Positions 27,613-35,437 of a DNA stretch of 64,000 nt are shown here, in pieces. The position numbers and the translations under genes were made by a program. The notes under the pieces are model-generated. The model was not told the DNA's origin, made no database searches, and saw only the letters and a list, made by a program, of their open reading frames with translations. This DNA comes from Methylobacterium durans (lineage in GTDB: Bacteria > Pseudomonadota > Alphaproteobacteria > Rhizobiales > Beijerinckiaceae). Position 1 is the first letter of the stretch. Each line of letters begins with the position of its first letter. Location of the stretch: NCBI RefSeq assembly GCF_003173715.1, contig NZ_CP029550.1:5627501-5691500 (forward strand), read 5' to 3'.

Positions 27613-27846
27613 ATGAAGGCCATCACCACATTCGGGGCCGCGCTCGCCCTGACGCTTCTCGTGGGCGGCTCAGCGGCGGAAGCCAAGGGCTGCATCAAGG
27701 GCGCCGTCGTCGGCGGAGCGGCCGGCAGCATGGCAGGCCACGGCAAAATGGGGGCAGCCGCCGGTTGCGCCGTGGGTCACCACAGGGCCAACAAGAAGGA
27801 TCAACAGCAGCAGGGTGGGTCTCAGGGCCAGGGGCAGGCTCGGTAA
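27613..27846 (+). CDS. small secreted glycine-zipper protein
   Basis: This 77-residue protein has a GGAG site before the ATG at 27613 and a signal peptide (MKAITTFGAALALTLLVGGS, cut near AEA). A glycine-zipper segment follows (GAVVGGAAGSMAGHGKMGAA), with two cysteines nearby, and a Gln/Gly-rich tail. Glycine-zipper proteins of this size are common in the alphaproteobacterial envelope. The exact role is unknown. Confidence 0.72.
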   Translation: MKAITTFGAALALTLLVGGSAAEAKGCIKGAVVGGAAGSMAGHGKMGAAAGCAVGHHRANKKDQQQQGGSQGQGQAR

Positions 27847-27990
27847 TCGTCAGCGCAAGCGGAGCGAGGCTGCGACAGGCGCAGCCCGCCTCGCCCCGGG
27901 CCTCTGACCGGCGGCGGGACCGGGCCGGAACTGAGGGCTTCCATCGTAAGTTAAACTCGCGTGGCTTCACTCAACGGCAACGGTGCTCTC

Positions 27991-28146
27991 ATGGAGACTG
28001 ACGCTGCCTTCGTCGCTCGCCTGAAGACGCAAACTCGGCCTCCGACTTGGACAGAGGTTCGGCGCCTGCGCGACCTGTTGCTTCGGGTGGATTGGGACCA
28101 GATCTCAGACTGGGCCAGGGCAGGCGACACTTCTCGCGTCCACTGA
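27991..28146 (+). CDS. hypothetical protein (51 residues)
   Basis: From the ATG at 27991 the protein reads METDAAFVARLKTQTRPPTW, then LLLRVDWDQISDWARAGDTS, and looks like a small helical soluble protein. A GTG at 27961 would add ten residues. No family was recognised and start signals are weak, so the gene is uncertain. Confidence 0.4.
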   Translation: METDAAFVARLKTQTRPPTWTEVRRLRDLLLRVDWDQISDWARAGDTSRVH

Positions 28147-28244
28147 ACTGCGAAGCTTACAGCTTCCTGCTCTCAGTCAATCGCATCTCTCAGCTTCGAC
28201 CTTCAAGACTGGTTCGACCACTGCTGACCTAAGTACCGGATCAA

Positions 28245-28463
28245 CTACCAGACCGAAAAAGTCTTGCGGGCGGAGCCTTTCTCATCCCTGATGACCAGCT
28301 TCCAGCTTCCTTCCAAATCGTCAAGCTCACTGCCCGATCGTATTTCTCGTAGAGCTTCCAGCGCTTCGATGACAGCTTCGTTGATGTCGGCCGCCAAAAC
28401 ACCTTCCGTGTCAAGGAAAGTAGTATGGCCGTCCGTAAGATCGAAATAGAAGCGCTTTGCCAT
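28245..28463 (-). CDS. DUF6894-type small protein
   Basis: This 72-residue protein opens AKRFYFDLTDGHTTFLDTEG and ends WKLVIRDEKGSARKTFSVW, the family pattern with a central helix (ADINEAVIEALEALREI). It lies in the older island remnant. The coding sequence is A+T-richer than the core genes. Function is unknown. Confidence 0.75.
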   Translation of the reverse strand: MAKRFYFDLTDGHTTFLDTEGVLAADINEAVIEALEALREIRSGSELDDLEGSWKLVIRDEKGSARKTFSVW

Positions 28464-28944
28464 CCGATTATTCGGCCGAAACTCTCACCGTGATTTGCTC
28501 GAGAGTATATACGAGTACCACGTTTGACCAATCAGCATTGGCCTTTGTCAATCTGCAATTTGGTAGAGGCCGGTGCGCGCGGTGTGACTTTTTGGGGCTA
28601 GGTAGAGTTTGGCATTCGCTCTACAATAGGATTCCGCATCAGATGAGGTCCGGTTCTCCGTCCGGTCTCTGACTCTGATGCCGAGGCAGCGGCCCTGAGG
28701 TTTTCGTACCATGGTGTACGCGAGCGTGCCCGTCAGCAAGTTGAGTTCGGATGACGACCCGCGCAGGAAGACCGAGGTTCGGCTCCACGTGCGATACGTT
28801 GTGCGGAAGGTCGTCACGCACTTGGCAAGCCAGAAGCTCAATCGAAACCCATCATCCGATCAGCCGGAGAGGGGCTAGCGGGGCAGCCACGGCAGGGCCG
28901 GCGATGGGCCGGAACCGTCAGGTCCGACCGAGTCTCATGCGGAG
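28464..28944. other. degraded stretch in the older island remnant
   Basis: No gene is well supported. A 55-codon plus-strand frame (28711-28878) and a 97-codon minus-strand frame (28548-28841) overlap each other, and neither has convincing start signals. The composition is intermediate between the island and the core. Confidence 0.4.
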
Positions 28945-29000
28945 GCAGCGTCTCGGCAAGCGTCTCCGGCCGCAGATGCGTGCACCGCATCAGCATACGA
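28945..29000 (-). pseudogene. fragment of a tyrosine integrase C-terminus
   Basis: On the minus strand this fragment encodes LMRCTHLRPETLAETL, matching LMRYTHLRPEALAEKL at the end of the island integrase (24549-24640). The active-site Tyr position is changed to Cys. Everything upstream of this part of the gene has been lost. It directly abuts the degenerate lpdA-like sequence at 29002, which marks it as the relic of a second integrase of the same type. Confidence 0.7.
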
Positions 29001-29001
29001 T

Positions 29002-29077
29002 CCTCCCGTACCCGACGCTCTCGGAGATGCTGCACGGGCGCGCTCCACGCGTTCGGCCTGGTGATCCACGCCCGATC
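29002..29077 (+). repeat. degenerate third copy of the lpdA 3' attachment sequence
   Basis: CGTACCCGACGCTCTCGGAG and GTGATCCACGCCCGATC match the attR bases GCACCCGACGCTCTCGGAG and GTGATCCACACCTGATC, with the intervening bases in the same order but with many changes. It corresponds to about the last 75 bases of lpdA plus the stop region. It is best read as the far attachment site of an earlier integration. Confidence 0.7.
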
Positions 29078-29115
29078 GGCGCGCGTTCCCGCACCGGCGA
29101 GCCGATGAGCGCGCC

Positions 29116-29898
29116 TCACGCGGCGAGGCGCAGGTAGAGATAGCGCAGGCGGCCGCTCCGTTGCAGGTCGCGCAGGATCGCGCCGCCGGTCCGGTCGGCG
29201 CGCTCGTCGGGCGCGATGGTGTGGTAGCTCGGCCCCGTATGTGCCGTGGCGTCGTGCACCGTCAGGGCGAATCCGGCCCGCGCCGCGTCGCGCCGGATCT
29301 CGGCGAGCGAGACCCACTTGGCGGGCCAGGGGCCGAGGTCGGCCTCAAGTCGATCGGAGAGCGCAGCGAGTCCGTCCGGCGGCGGCGTCAGGAGGATGTC
29401 GCTCATCACCAGGACCCCGCCGCGGCGCAGGACCCGGCGCGCCTCCGTCAGGAAGTCGAGGCGGCTTCGAAAATGGAACGCCGCCTCGACGCAGAGAAGC
29501 CGGTCGAAGATCGCCTCCGCGAAGGGAAGGCGACAGGCATCGGCGGCGATCCAGGTTGCATTCATCGGCGCGGCGTCGCGCCGGAGGCTGACCGCGAGCT
29601 GGCGCGCATCGACGTTGAGTCCGACGAGGGCGGCGGTGGGATGGCTCCGACGGAGCGCGCGCAGGGTTCCGCCGAAACCGCTGCCGACATCGAGCACGCG
29701 GTCGGTGGGCCCGACGTCCAGCATCGCGACGAGCCGCTCACTCAGGCGCGCCTGAGCCTCGGCGAAGCCCGCGCGCGCGCGCGACGGCGTCACCGCCTCC
29801 GGCTCGTCCCAATGCCCGAGATGGACATGGTCGATCTCCGCCCCCTGTGCGATGGCTGCCAGGAACGCGTCGAAATAGGCGGGGACCCGTGGCACCAC
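29116..29898 (-). CDS. SAM-dependent methyltransferase
   Basis: This 260-residue class I methyltransferase has the SAM-binding motif VLDVGSGFGGTLRAL (about 66-80), a second-strand region LVGLNVDARQL, motif II-like DRLLCVEAAFHF and the later VLRRGGVLVMSDILL. The order resembles small-molecule C- or O-methyltransferases of the UbiE/sterol type; the substrate is unknown. It starts 3 bases after the stop of the upstream oxygenase gene, so the two are almost certainly co-transcribed and may act on the same compound. It is the first intact gene beyond the older island remnant. Confidence 0.85.
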   Translation of the reverse strand: MVPRVPAYFDAFLAAIAQGAEIDHVHLGHWDEPEAVTPSRARAGFAEAQARLSERLVAMLDVGPTDRVLDVGSGFGGTLRALRRSHPTAALVGLNVDARQLAVSLRRDAAPMNATWIAADACRLPFAEAIFDRLLCVEAAFHFRSRLDFLTEARRVLRRGGVLVMSDILLTPPPDGLAALSDRLEADLGPWPAKWVSLAEIRRDAARAGFALTVHDATAHTGPSYHTIAPDERADRTGGAILRDLQRSGRLRYLYLRLAA

Positions 29899-29901
29899 CC
29901 C

Positions 29902-30720
29902 TCAGCCCCAGCAATAGACGCCGTCGCCGTCGCGCGAGGCCGCCATGAAGGAGCAGGCGGTCCATCTCCGGGCGGGGCCGCCCACGGGGGAGACGTGGTG
30001 CAGGAAGCGCCCGGATCTCAGCAGCACGATCGTGCCCGCCTCCACGTCGAAGGCGTGGCGGGCGAAGGCCGCGACGTCCGGCTTCGGCTGCGGCCGGTCA
30101 CGGTTCTGGAAGCGGGCGGACCACGCATCCGCCTTCGCGTCGAAGACTTCGAGCATGCCGCCCCGCTCCGCCCGGGACAGCGTCAGCACGAAGGAGAAGA
30201 TGTCGCCCTCGATCAGGGTCTCGAGATGCTCGTAGCTCGGCCGCGTCCGCTGCTCGTTGTCGAAATGCGGGGGGATGTAGCCGCCCTCGCGGTGCGAGCG
30301 GAGGGTCGTGATCATGTAGGGGCGGCCACCGAGGGGCCCGGGCGGCGCCCGGTAGGGGCGCCCGCCATCGATGGCCGAGAACAGCGCCATCACGCGCGCC
30401 TCGAAGCCCCCGTAGGGGGTCATCAGCGCAGCGAGGCTGCCGGAGAAATGCGGGACCATCCCGAAATACCCGTCGAGGCCCGGATCGGCGAGATTGAGAT
30501 TCATCCCGTAGAAGGAGGAGCGGAATGGCGTTGGGAAGGACGTAGTCGGGAAATCCTGGGCGTTCCGCTCCAGATCAGCGACGATTGCGGCGCATTCGGC
30601 CGCGGTGAGCACGTTCCGGATGACGACGGCCTGCTCGTCGTCGGCGCGCAACCGACTCAGGGCATCGCCGTTCGACGCCGCCTCCGATGCATCGAATGCG
30701 CGTGTCCGCAGAAACGTCAT
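29902..30720 (-). CDS. 2-oxoglutarate/Fe(II)-dependent oxygenase
   Basis: This 272-residue protein has the iron-binding facial triad of this superfamily: His and Asp in PPHFDNEQ (about 153-160) and the distal His in GRFLHHVSPV (about 246-255). The 2-oxoglutarate-binding Arg region RRWTACSFM follows. The ATG at 30720 is preferred to one 12 bases earlier. It forms a tight pair with the downstream methyltransferase. Hydroxylation of a small molecule or peptide followed by methylation is a reasonable guess, but no substrate clue is visible. Confidence 0.8.
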   Translation of the reverse strand: MTFLRTRAFDASEAASNGDALSRLRADDEQAVVIRNVLTAAECAAIVADLERNAQDFPTTSFPTPFRSSFYGMNLNLADPGLDGYFGMVPHFSGSLAALMTPYGGFEARVMALFSAIDGGRPYRAPPGPLGGRPYMITTLRSHREGGYIPPHFDNEQRTRPSYEHLETLIEGDIFSFVLTLSRAERGGMLEVFDAKADAWSARFQNRDRPQPKPDVAAFARHAFDVEAGTIVLLRSGRFLHHVSPVGGPARRWTACSFMAASRDGDGVYCWG

Positions 30721-30945
30721 GGCAGCCCCCACGGCCCCGGATGCCTGTCAGACATCGCGGCCCCGGTCCCCACCTAGTCCGAGTCCGCGGGCCACTCAAC
30801 GGCGGCGGGTGCGGGACGAAGCGTCCCTGGCAGGACAAGCGGCGCGTTAGCGCACGTTCCGAGCCGGGCTGCGGAACCGCCGCCGCCAAGCTCCGTAATC
30901 TTGTGAGGCCCGCCCGATCGAAGCCCCGGGCCCGGAACGGCGACG

Positions 30946-31197
30946 ATGCGCGCACGCGACACGGCCCTCACCGCCTTCGAGGCGACCGTCTCCGGCCTCG
31001 CCAAAGCGGCCGCGCACAACGAGCGCCTTGCGGGCGATTACGCACGCCTCGCAGCCTACATCGCCCGGGAGGGCCGTACCTCTGCGGCGGACCTTTTCGA
31101 GAGCCTGAGCCGCCACCACGCCATCCGGGCGCTCGAGGAGCGGGCCCGGCTCGGAGCCGTCCTTCACGAGCGGAACGGGCTGGACGGCGAAGACTGA
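30946..31197 (+). CDS. hypothetical helical protein (83 residues)
   Basis: From the ATG at 30946 the protein is almost wholly helical and charged (TAFEATVSGLAKAAAHNERL, SLSRHHAIRALEERARLGAV). It could form a short coiled coil or two-helix hairpin. No family was recognised. It lies divergently from the oxygenase gene and is followed by a DUF6894 gene in the same direction. Confidence 0.55.
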   Translation: MRARDTALTAFEATVSGLAKAAAHNERLAGDYARLAAYIAREGRTSAADLFESLSRHHAIRALEERARLGAVLHERNGLDGED

Positions 31198-31334
31198 GTT
31201 TCCGTCCCTGCGGTCCGGTGAGGCCAAATGCCCGGCCGATATCGGCCCGCGGCTCCCGGGCGAGACACGGAACAGAAACGTTTTCCGTCTACGGCATCCG
31301 GGCTGCCTTCGCGGCCTCCCGACCGGATGACTTC

Positions 31335-31571
31335 ATGCCGCACTATTTCATCGACCTTCACGACGGCGCGCATCACATTCAGGACAAAGAAGGATTTGAG
31401 GCTGCCAATCCTGACGTCGCGCGGGAGCGCGTGGTCGGCATCATGTCTGCCGTGGCCCAAGGTTTCCAGGCCGACGCCGACCATCAGCATTGCGTGGCGG
31501 CCGTCCGGGACGAGAGCGGGACCGTTCTGTTCCGCGCCCGCCTGTCCCTCAATTTCGACGCGGCCGAGTAG
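31335..31571 (+). CDS. DUF6894-type small protein
   Basis: This 78-residue protein opens MPHYFIDLHDGAHHIQDKEG and ends VAAVRDESGTVLFRARLSLN, a clear member of the YFFD family with an intervening helix. Its composition is GC-rich like the core genome, unlike the A+T-richer island copies. Function is unknown. Confidence 0.82.
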   Translation: MPHYFIDLHDGAHHIQDKEGFEAANPDVARERVVGIMSAVAQGFQADADHQHCVAAVRDESGTVLFRARLSLNFDAAE

Positions 31572-31598
31572 GACCCATCGCGAAAGGGGCCCTCCTTG

Positions 31599-31775
31599 TC
31601 AGCCCTCGCCGCGCTCGGGCCGGTCCACGTTCTGCTCCGGCTCGCCGCTGGTGAAGCCGTCGAGCCAATCGGCACTTTCCTGAGAACCGGCCTCGTACGG
31701 GTTCGCGGTGTCGGGCTCGCCGGCGCGCCGGGCCGCGTCGCCCTCGTTCCACTGCTGCGAGGGGGTCGATGCCAT
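31599..31775 (-). CDS. CrpP/ribosome modulation factor-like small protein
   Basis: The ATG at 31775 follows a strong AGGAGGAG site. The 58-residue product reads QQWNEGDAARRAGEPDTANP, then NPYEAGSQESADWLDGFTSG. The spacing G-x-x-A-x-x-x-G ... NPY ... W-x-x-GF is the signature of the RMF/CrpP fold family. RMF dimerises ribosomes in stationary phase, and CrpP relatives have disputed other roles. The Asp/Glu-rich content differs from basic RMF, so ribosome binding should not be assumed. Confidence 0.7.
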   Translation of the reverse strand: MASTPSQQWNEGDAARRAGEPDTANPYEAGSQESADWLDGFTSGEPEQNVDRPERGEG

Positions 31776-31829
31776 GGATACTCCTCCTGATCGAGAACAC
31801 GCGCCGCAGCGACTCTGCCAAACGCTGCC

Positions 31830-32330
31830 TTACCAGCAGGCGCGGGGTAGGCGCCGCTTCCAGCGCTCGCCGCGGGCGAGGTCGGGCAGCAGCCTGGGGC
31901 TGGCCTTGCGCCGCGGCGCGGCAACGGGGTCGTCACCGGGCGCGGAATGCACGGCCGGCTTCGCGACGACGATGGGCTGCGGCACGGGGTCGGGCTTCTC
32001 GGGAAGCGCCACCGCATCGGCCGGACGCAGCTTCACGCGGCGGACCCGCGGTAGTGGCGGCTCCTTGGCGGGGGGCAATTCCGGCTCGGGCGCCTGAGGC
32101 TCGGGGACGAGCAGGCTCGGCAGGACGCGCCGCGCCTCGCCCTGCGGGGGCGGAGCCACGTGCTCGGGCACGCGCTCGGCCTTCAGCCAGAGGCTTGACG
32201 CGTCGACGGAGCGCGCGTCGGCTTGCCGGGGCGGGTCGGGAACGCGGGAGGGAATGGTGAGGCCGTGGCCCTGCCGGCCGCTCGATTTGACTTCGACGGT
32301 AAAGGGCCGCCGCACGCGACTGCGCGACAT
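31830..32330 (-). CDS. proline-rich hypothetical protein
   Basis: This 166-residue protein starts MSRSRVRRPFTVEVKSSGRQ, followed by a long Pro/Ala/Glu-rich disordered region and a basic end (ERWKRRLPRACW). The basic SRSRxRRPFTVEVK start is seen in other uncharacterised Hyphomicrobiales proteins as far as I recall. The function of the rest is unknown. A nucleic-acid-binding N-terminus is a guess from charge only. Confidence 0.6.
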   Translation of the reverse strand: MSRSRVRRPFTVEVKSSGRQGHGLTIPSRVPDPPRQADARSVDASSLWLKAERVPEHVAPPPQGEARRVLPSLLVPEPQAPEPELPPAKEPPLPRVRRVKLRPADAVALPEKPDPVPQPIVVAKPAVHSAPGDDPVAAPRRKASPRLLPDLARGERWKRRLPRACW

Positions 32331-32627
32331 GATGTGCTTGAGACTCGGCTATGTTGAAGGCAAAGCGATCGAAACGATCACTCTGGAGATAAGGCAATTC
32401 AGGATTTTGTCGAGAGGAAATGACGAATTGGTTTCCGACCCAGCCAAAGATCAGCTTGCGTGCGCGTGGATCGGCTGCACCCGCGCCTGAAAGCCTGTGC
32501 TCGAAGGCGTACTTCCGCACGTTCGGCCGCGATATTGCCGTTCTCGCACGCTTCAACGGCCGCCGAGCGAGCGAGCGCGAGGTCTTCAGCGTATGAGCGT
32601 GCGGGTGGCCGTCGGGCCGGTGCGGCC
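32331..32627. other. gene-free divergent region
   Basis: This A+T-rich stretch between divergent genes at 32330 and 32628 includes GATAAGGCAATTC and AAATGACGAATTGG. It probably holds their promoters. Nothing coding is supported. Confidence 0.4.
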
Positions 32628-32771
32628 GTGAACCCGATTGCCTTCACCCTGGCCTGGGCCGGCGTCCTCGGCTTCATCGGCATGGTCGGGTACGCGTCCG
32701 AGGGTGGGGCGGCCTGGGTGTTCGCCGCCATCGTCCTCGCCGTCATCGCCTTCATGATCCGCTGGCGATAG
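32628..32771 (+). CDS. 47-residue predicted membrane protein
   Basis: From a GTG at 32628 the product has two hydrophobic segments (AFTLAWAGVLGFIGMVGYA and AAWVFAAIVLAVIAFMIR) joined by a short Glu-Gly-Gly turn and ends IRWR. The layout suits a small inner-membrane hairpin protein. The frame is open further upstream, but that part is Arg/Ala/Ser-rich and lacks a convincing start. No family was recognised. Confidence 0.45.
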   Translation: MNPIAFTLAWAGVLGFIGMVGYASEGGAAWVFAAIVLAVIAFMIRWR

Positions 32772-32951
32772 GCCGGAGGCCCGACGTGGGCCCAGCCGCA
32801 CGCGCGCGGGCGCCGATCCATCCCGAATACTTCAGCCAGAGCGTGAATTTCTGTACGCCTGTGTCCGCGCGGATGCAGTCACCACACAGGCCGGCATGCG
32901 AATCCGGTCGAGGACGGTCGCTCGACGTCCGTTGGTTGCCTGATCGTTCCG

Positions 32952-33998
32952 ATGAGTCCGTCCCGCCTCGCCAGCCTCCGTGTCTTCCTCGCCGGGCTCT
33001 GTCGCTCCGGAGCGCTTCTAGCCGCTCCCACGCTTATCCGGGCCGAGCAGGGCGCCTCCGAACCCGGAGGCGAGACGAGTGACAGGGGCCCGAACGATGC
33101 GGGCAAGGATAAGGACGGCAAGGCCAAGGACAGCAACGGCAAGGACGGAGACGACGATCGGAAGGGGTCGGACGCTCAGGACGAGGTCGACACCGAGAAC
33201 CTGTTCGGCTTCACGGAAGGATCCGAGACCGGCAAGCGCGGCGAGCAGGAGATCCTCCTCGACAGCATCGGGCGGTTCAGCAAGCGCCGCGCCGATACTG
33301 GTCCTTCCCGCTACCGGGTCTCGAACACGAAGCTGAGCTATCAGTTCGATCCGACCGACAATTTCAGCATCGACCTCGGCATCTTCGCCGATGCCCGCAG
33401 CGTCCGGAACATCGCCGATCTGCCCGACAAGTCCTACGGCACGTTCGACGGCGCCTCCGCGGAGTTCAAATACCGGTTCCTGAAGGCCTCGAACGACAAC
33501 CCCCTCGGGCTCGCGGTGGAGTTGCGGCCGCGCTACGCCCGCATCCTGCCGGTGGAGGGGCAGGGGGCCGACATCTTCGACATGGAGAGCCTGCTGCAGC
33601 TCGACGTCCAACTCGTGCCGGACAAGGTCTGGTACGGCAGCAACCTCAGCTTCGAGCCGAGCGTCGGGCGCCTGCGCAGCACCCGCGAGGTCGACCGCTC
33701 CTCGACCTTCCTGTGGTCGCACGCGGTCGTGGCGCGCGTGACCCAGGATACCTTCGTCGGCCCGGAACTCCGCTACCTGCGCGCCTATGACGGGGCCTTC
33801 CTCAACCGCTTCGAGGGACACGCCGTCTTCCTCGGCCCGGCGCTCGACCACCGCTTCGGCGAGAAGGCGTTCCTGACCCTGGCCCACTCGACCCAGATCG
33901 CCGGGCACGACCGGGATCCGAGCTACACGCGGCGCGCATTCGACCTCACCCATTTCGAGCGCCACGCCGTTCGGGTGAAGCTCGGGCTCGAATTCTGA
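32952..33998 (+). CDS. predicted outer-membrane beta-barrel protein
   Basis: This 348-residue protein has a signal-like N-terminus (RVFLAGLCRSGALLAAPTLI, cut near RAEQ). A highly charged Lys/Asp/Gly-rich linker follows (about 35-80), then alternating strands from about residue 110 (YRVSNTKLSYQFDPTDNFSI) to the terminal Phe (VRVKLGLEF). The C-terminal Phe and even spacing of aromatic strands fit an outer-membrane barrel of about 10-12 strands. The charged linker is unusual and could bind divalent metals. Substrate and partner are unknown. Confidence 0.68.
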   Translation: MSPSRLASLRVFLAGLCRSGALLAAPTLIRAEQGASEPGGETSDRGPNDAGKDKDGKAKDSNGKDGDDDRKGSDAQDEVDTENLFGFTEGSETGKRGEQEILLDSIGRFSKRRADTGPSRYRVSNTKLSYQFDPTDNFSIDLGIFADARSVRNIADLPDKSYGTFDGASAEFKYRFLKASNDNPLGLAVELRPRYARILPVEGQGADIFDMESLLQLDVQLVPDKVWYGSNLSFEPSVGRLRSTREVDRSSTFLWSHAVVARVTQDTFVGPELRYLRAYDGAFLNRFEGHAVFLGPALDHRFGEKAFLTLAHSTQIAGHDRDPSYTRRAFDLTHFERHAVRVKLGLEF

Positions 33999-34096
33999 GG
34001 CCGGCACTGCGTTCGCCGAAGCAGACGCCGGCCCGGCGCGGGACGACCCATTCAGTGCAACGAGACGAGGGAGAAGATGACGGGAGACGAGCGGGC

Positions 34097-34749
34097 ATGA
34101 CGAACCCTCTGCGCGCGTTCTGGCTGCGTCCGCGACTCCTCGGCTCCCTCGTCCTCGTCGGGGCGCTCGCCGTGGCGCTACCCGTCGAGAAGCTGCCGAC
34201 GCGCCTCCTCATCGGCTGGTGCCTCGGGGTCGGCGTCTATATCGGCCTCGTCTGCTGGCAGGCCGCCCGCCGGCCGGGGAGGCTGCGCGACGAGGCCTCG
34301 CGCCTCGACGACAGCGCGATGACGATCTCGGTCTTCGCCCTGCTCGCGGCGGCAGCGAGCATCGGCGCGGTCACCATGCTGGTCCTCGGCGAGGGCGGGA
34401 ACGATCCGATGCGGGGCCCCCACCTCGTCCTCGCGGCAGCGACCCTCGTCTGCGCCTGGGCCTTCGTGCAGGTCGTCTTCGCGATCCATTACGCCCATCT
34501 CTACTACGGCGAGGCCGGCGCGGGCGGGGCCCGGGCGGCCTCGACTTCAACGGGGACGCCGAGCCCGACTTCTGGGACTTCCTGTACTTCTCGGTGACGA
34601 TCGGGGCGACGTCGCAGACCTCCGACACCGACATCACCGCGAAGGTGATGCGGCGCATCGCCACCCTGCAGACGATCTACGCCTTCTTCTTCAACACGAG
34701 CATCCTGGCGCTCGGGATCAACCTCGCCGCGGGGTTCGCGCAGCACTGA
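34097..34749 (+). pseudogene. DUF1345 membrane protein with an apparent frameshift
   Basis: The N-terminal frame (from the ATG at 34097) encodes four or so membrane segments and reaches FAIHYAHLYYGEAG, typical of DUF1345. It then goes out of frame at a G/C run near 34524-34530. The minus-one frame continues LDFNGDAEPDFWDFLYFSVT to FFFNTSILALGINLAAGF and stops at 34749, completing a normal family member of about 217 residues. One missing base explains it, so either a pseudogene or a sequencing error is possible. Confidence 0.82.
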
Positions 34750-35065
34750 GTCCGATGCCTCGCCGTCCCCGTGGGCAATTCGCGTTCCCGGGAAAGCAGA
34801 TCGGCCCGTTCCTTGGTGCAAGGCACCAAGTGCAGCGCAGCGTGGTACTGACGAATACACTCGCCCTGCGAATACCGATCAGCGGTTGCATCGACACAGC
34901 GCGTCGCTTTTACGTGGCGGACTTGCTCAAGTACGTTTATGCACTTAAACTATGTTAATGCCTTGGTGAGGCCAAGTTTCTAGCTCGATGCGGTCGCCCG
35001 GCGGTGAGCCGCATCGCGCGGGTGACTGGAACTTTCCGATCTCGCCGACCCGCCGGATGCGCCTC
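34750..35065. other. gene-free stretch
   Basis: No gene was recognised. The right half is A+T-richer than its surroundings and includes TTATGCACTTAAACTATG, and probably holds the promoter of the DUF6894 gene at 35066. Confidence 0.4.
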
Positions 35066-35353
35066 ATGGCCCGCTACTTCTTCGACGTTCACGACAGCCA
35101 GGTCACCACCCTCGACGAGTACGGCGCGGAATGCGCCGACCGGGCCGCGGTCGCGGACGAGGCGTTGCGCGTGCTGTGCGAGATCGCGGGTGACTGGCCG
35201 CAGCGACATCTCCATCACGGCCTGCGCGTGACGGTGCGCGACGGCAGCGGTCACATCGTGCACGCCGCCTCCATCCAGCTCTCGGCTCAGTGGCTCGACG
35301 AGGACCGGCCGGCCACCACGCCGAGCACGCGCACGTCCGGCATCGCCGCCTGA
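35066..35353 (+). CDS. DUF6894-type small protein
   Basis: This 95-residue protein opens MARYFFDVHDSQVTTLDEYG, has a helix with ADEALRVLCEIAGDWPQRHL and then GLRVTVRDGSGHIVHAASIQ. It is strikingly similar in order to the A+T-rich island copy at 10223 (ALRSACEIAADQPQRY), although the base composition differs. Function is unknown. The ATG at 35066 fits the family's start. Confidence 0.85.
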   Translation: MARYFFDVHDSQVTTLDEYGAECADRAAVADEALRVLCEIAGDWPQRHLHHGLRVTVRDGSGHIVHAASIQLSAQWLDEDRPATTPSTRTSGIAA

Positions 35354-35437
35354 CCGCCCGACCCCGCGCTTGACGCTCCGCGACGCCCGGCTATCTGGCT
35401 TTCTCTGCCGGGACGCTCCGGCGGGGAGCCGAGAGGG

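Noticed and set aside
28548-28878. Overlapping frames on both strands in the old island remnant
   Set aside because: They exclude each other and neither has a good start. The region looks degraded.
9014-29115. tRNA or tmRNA gene as the integration target
   Set aside because: No T-loop-like GGTTCGAATCC or cloverleaf was seen near either end. The duplicated sequence is clearly the coding end of lpdA.
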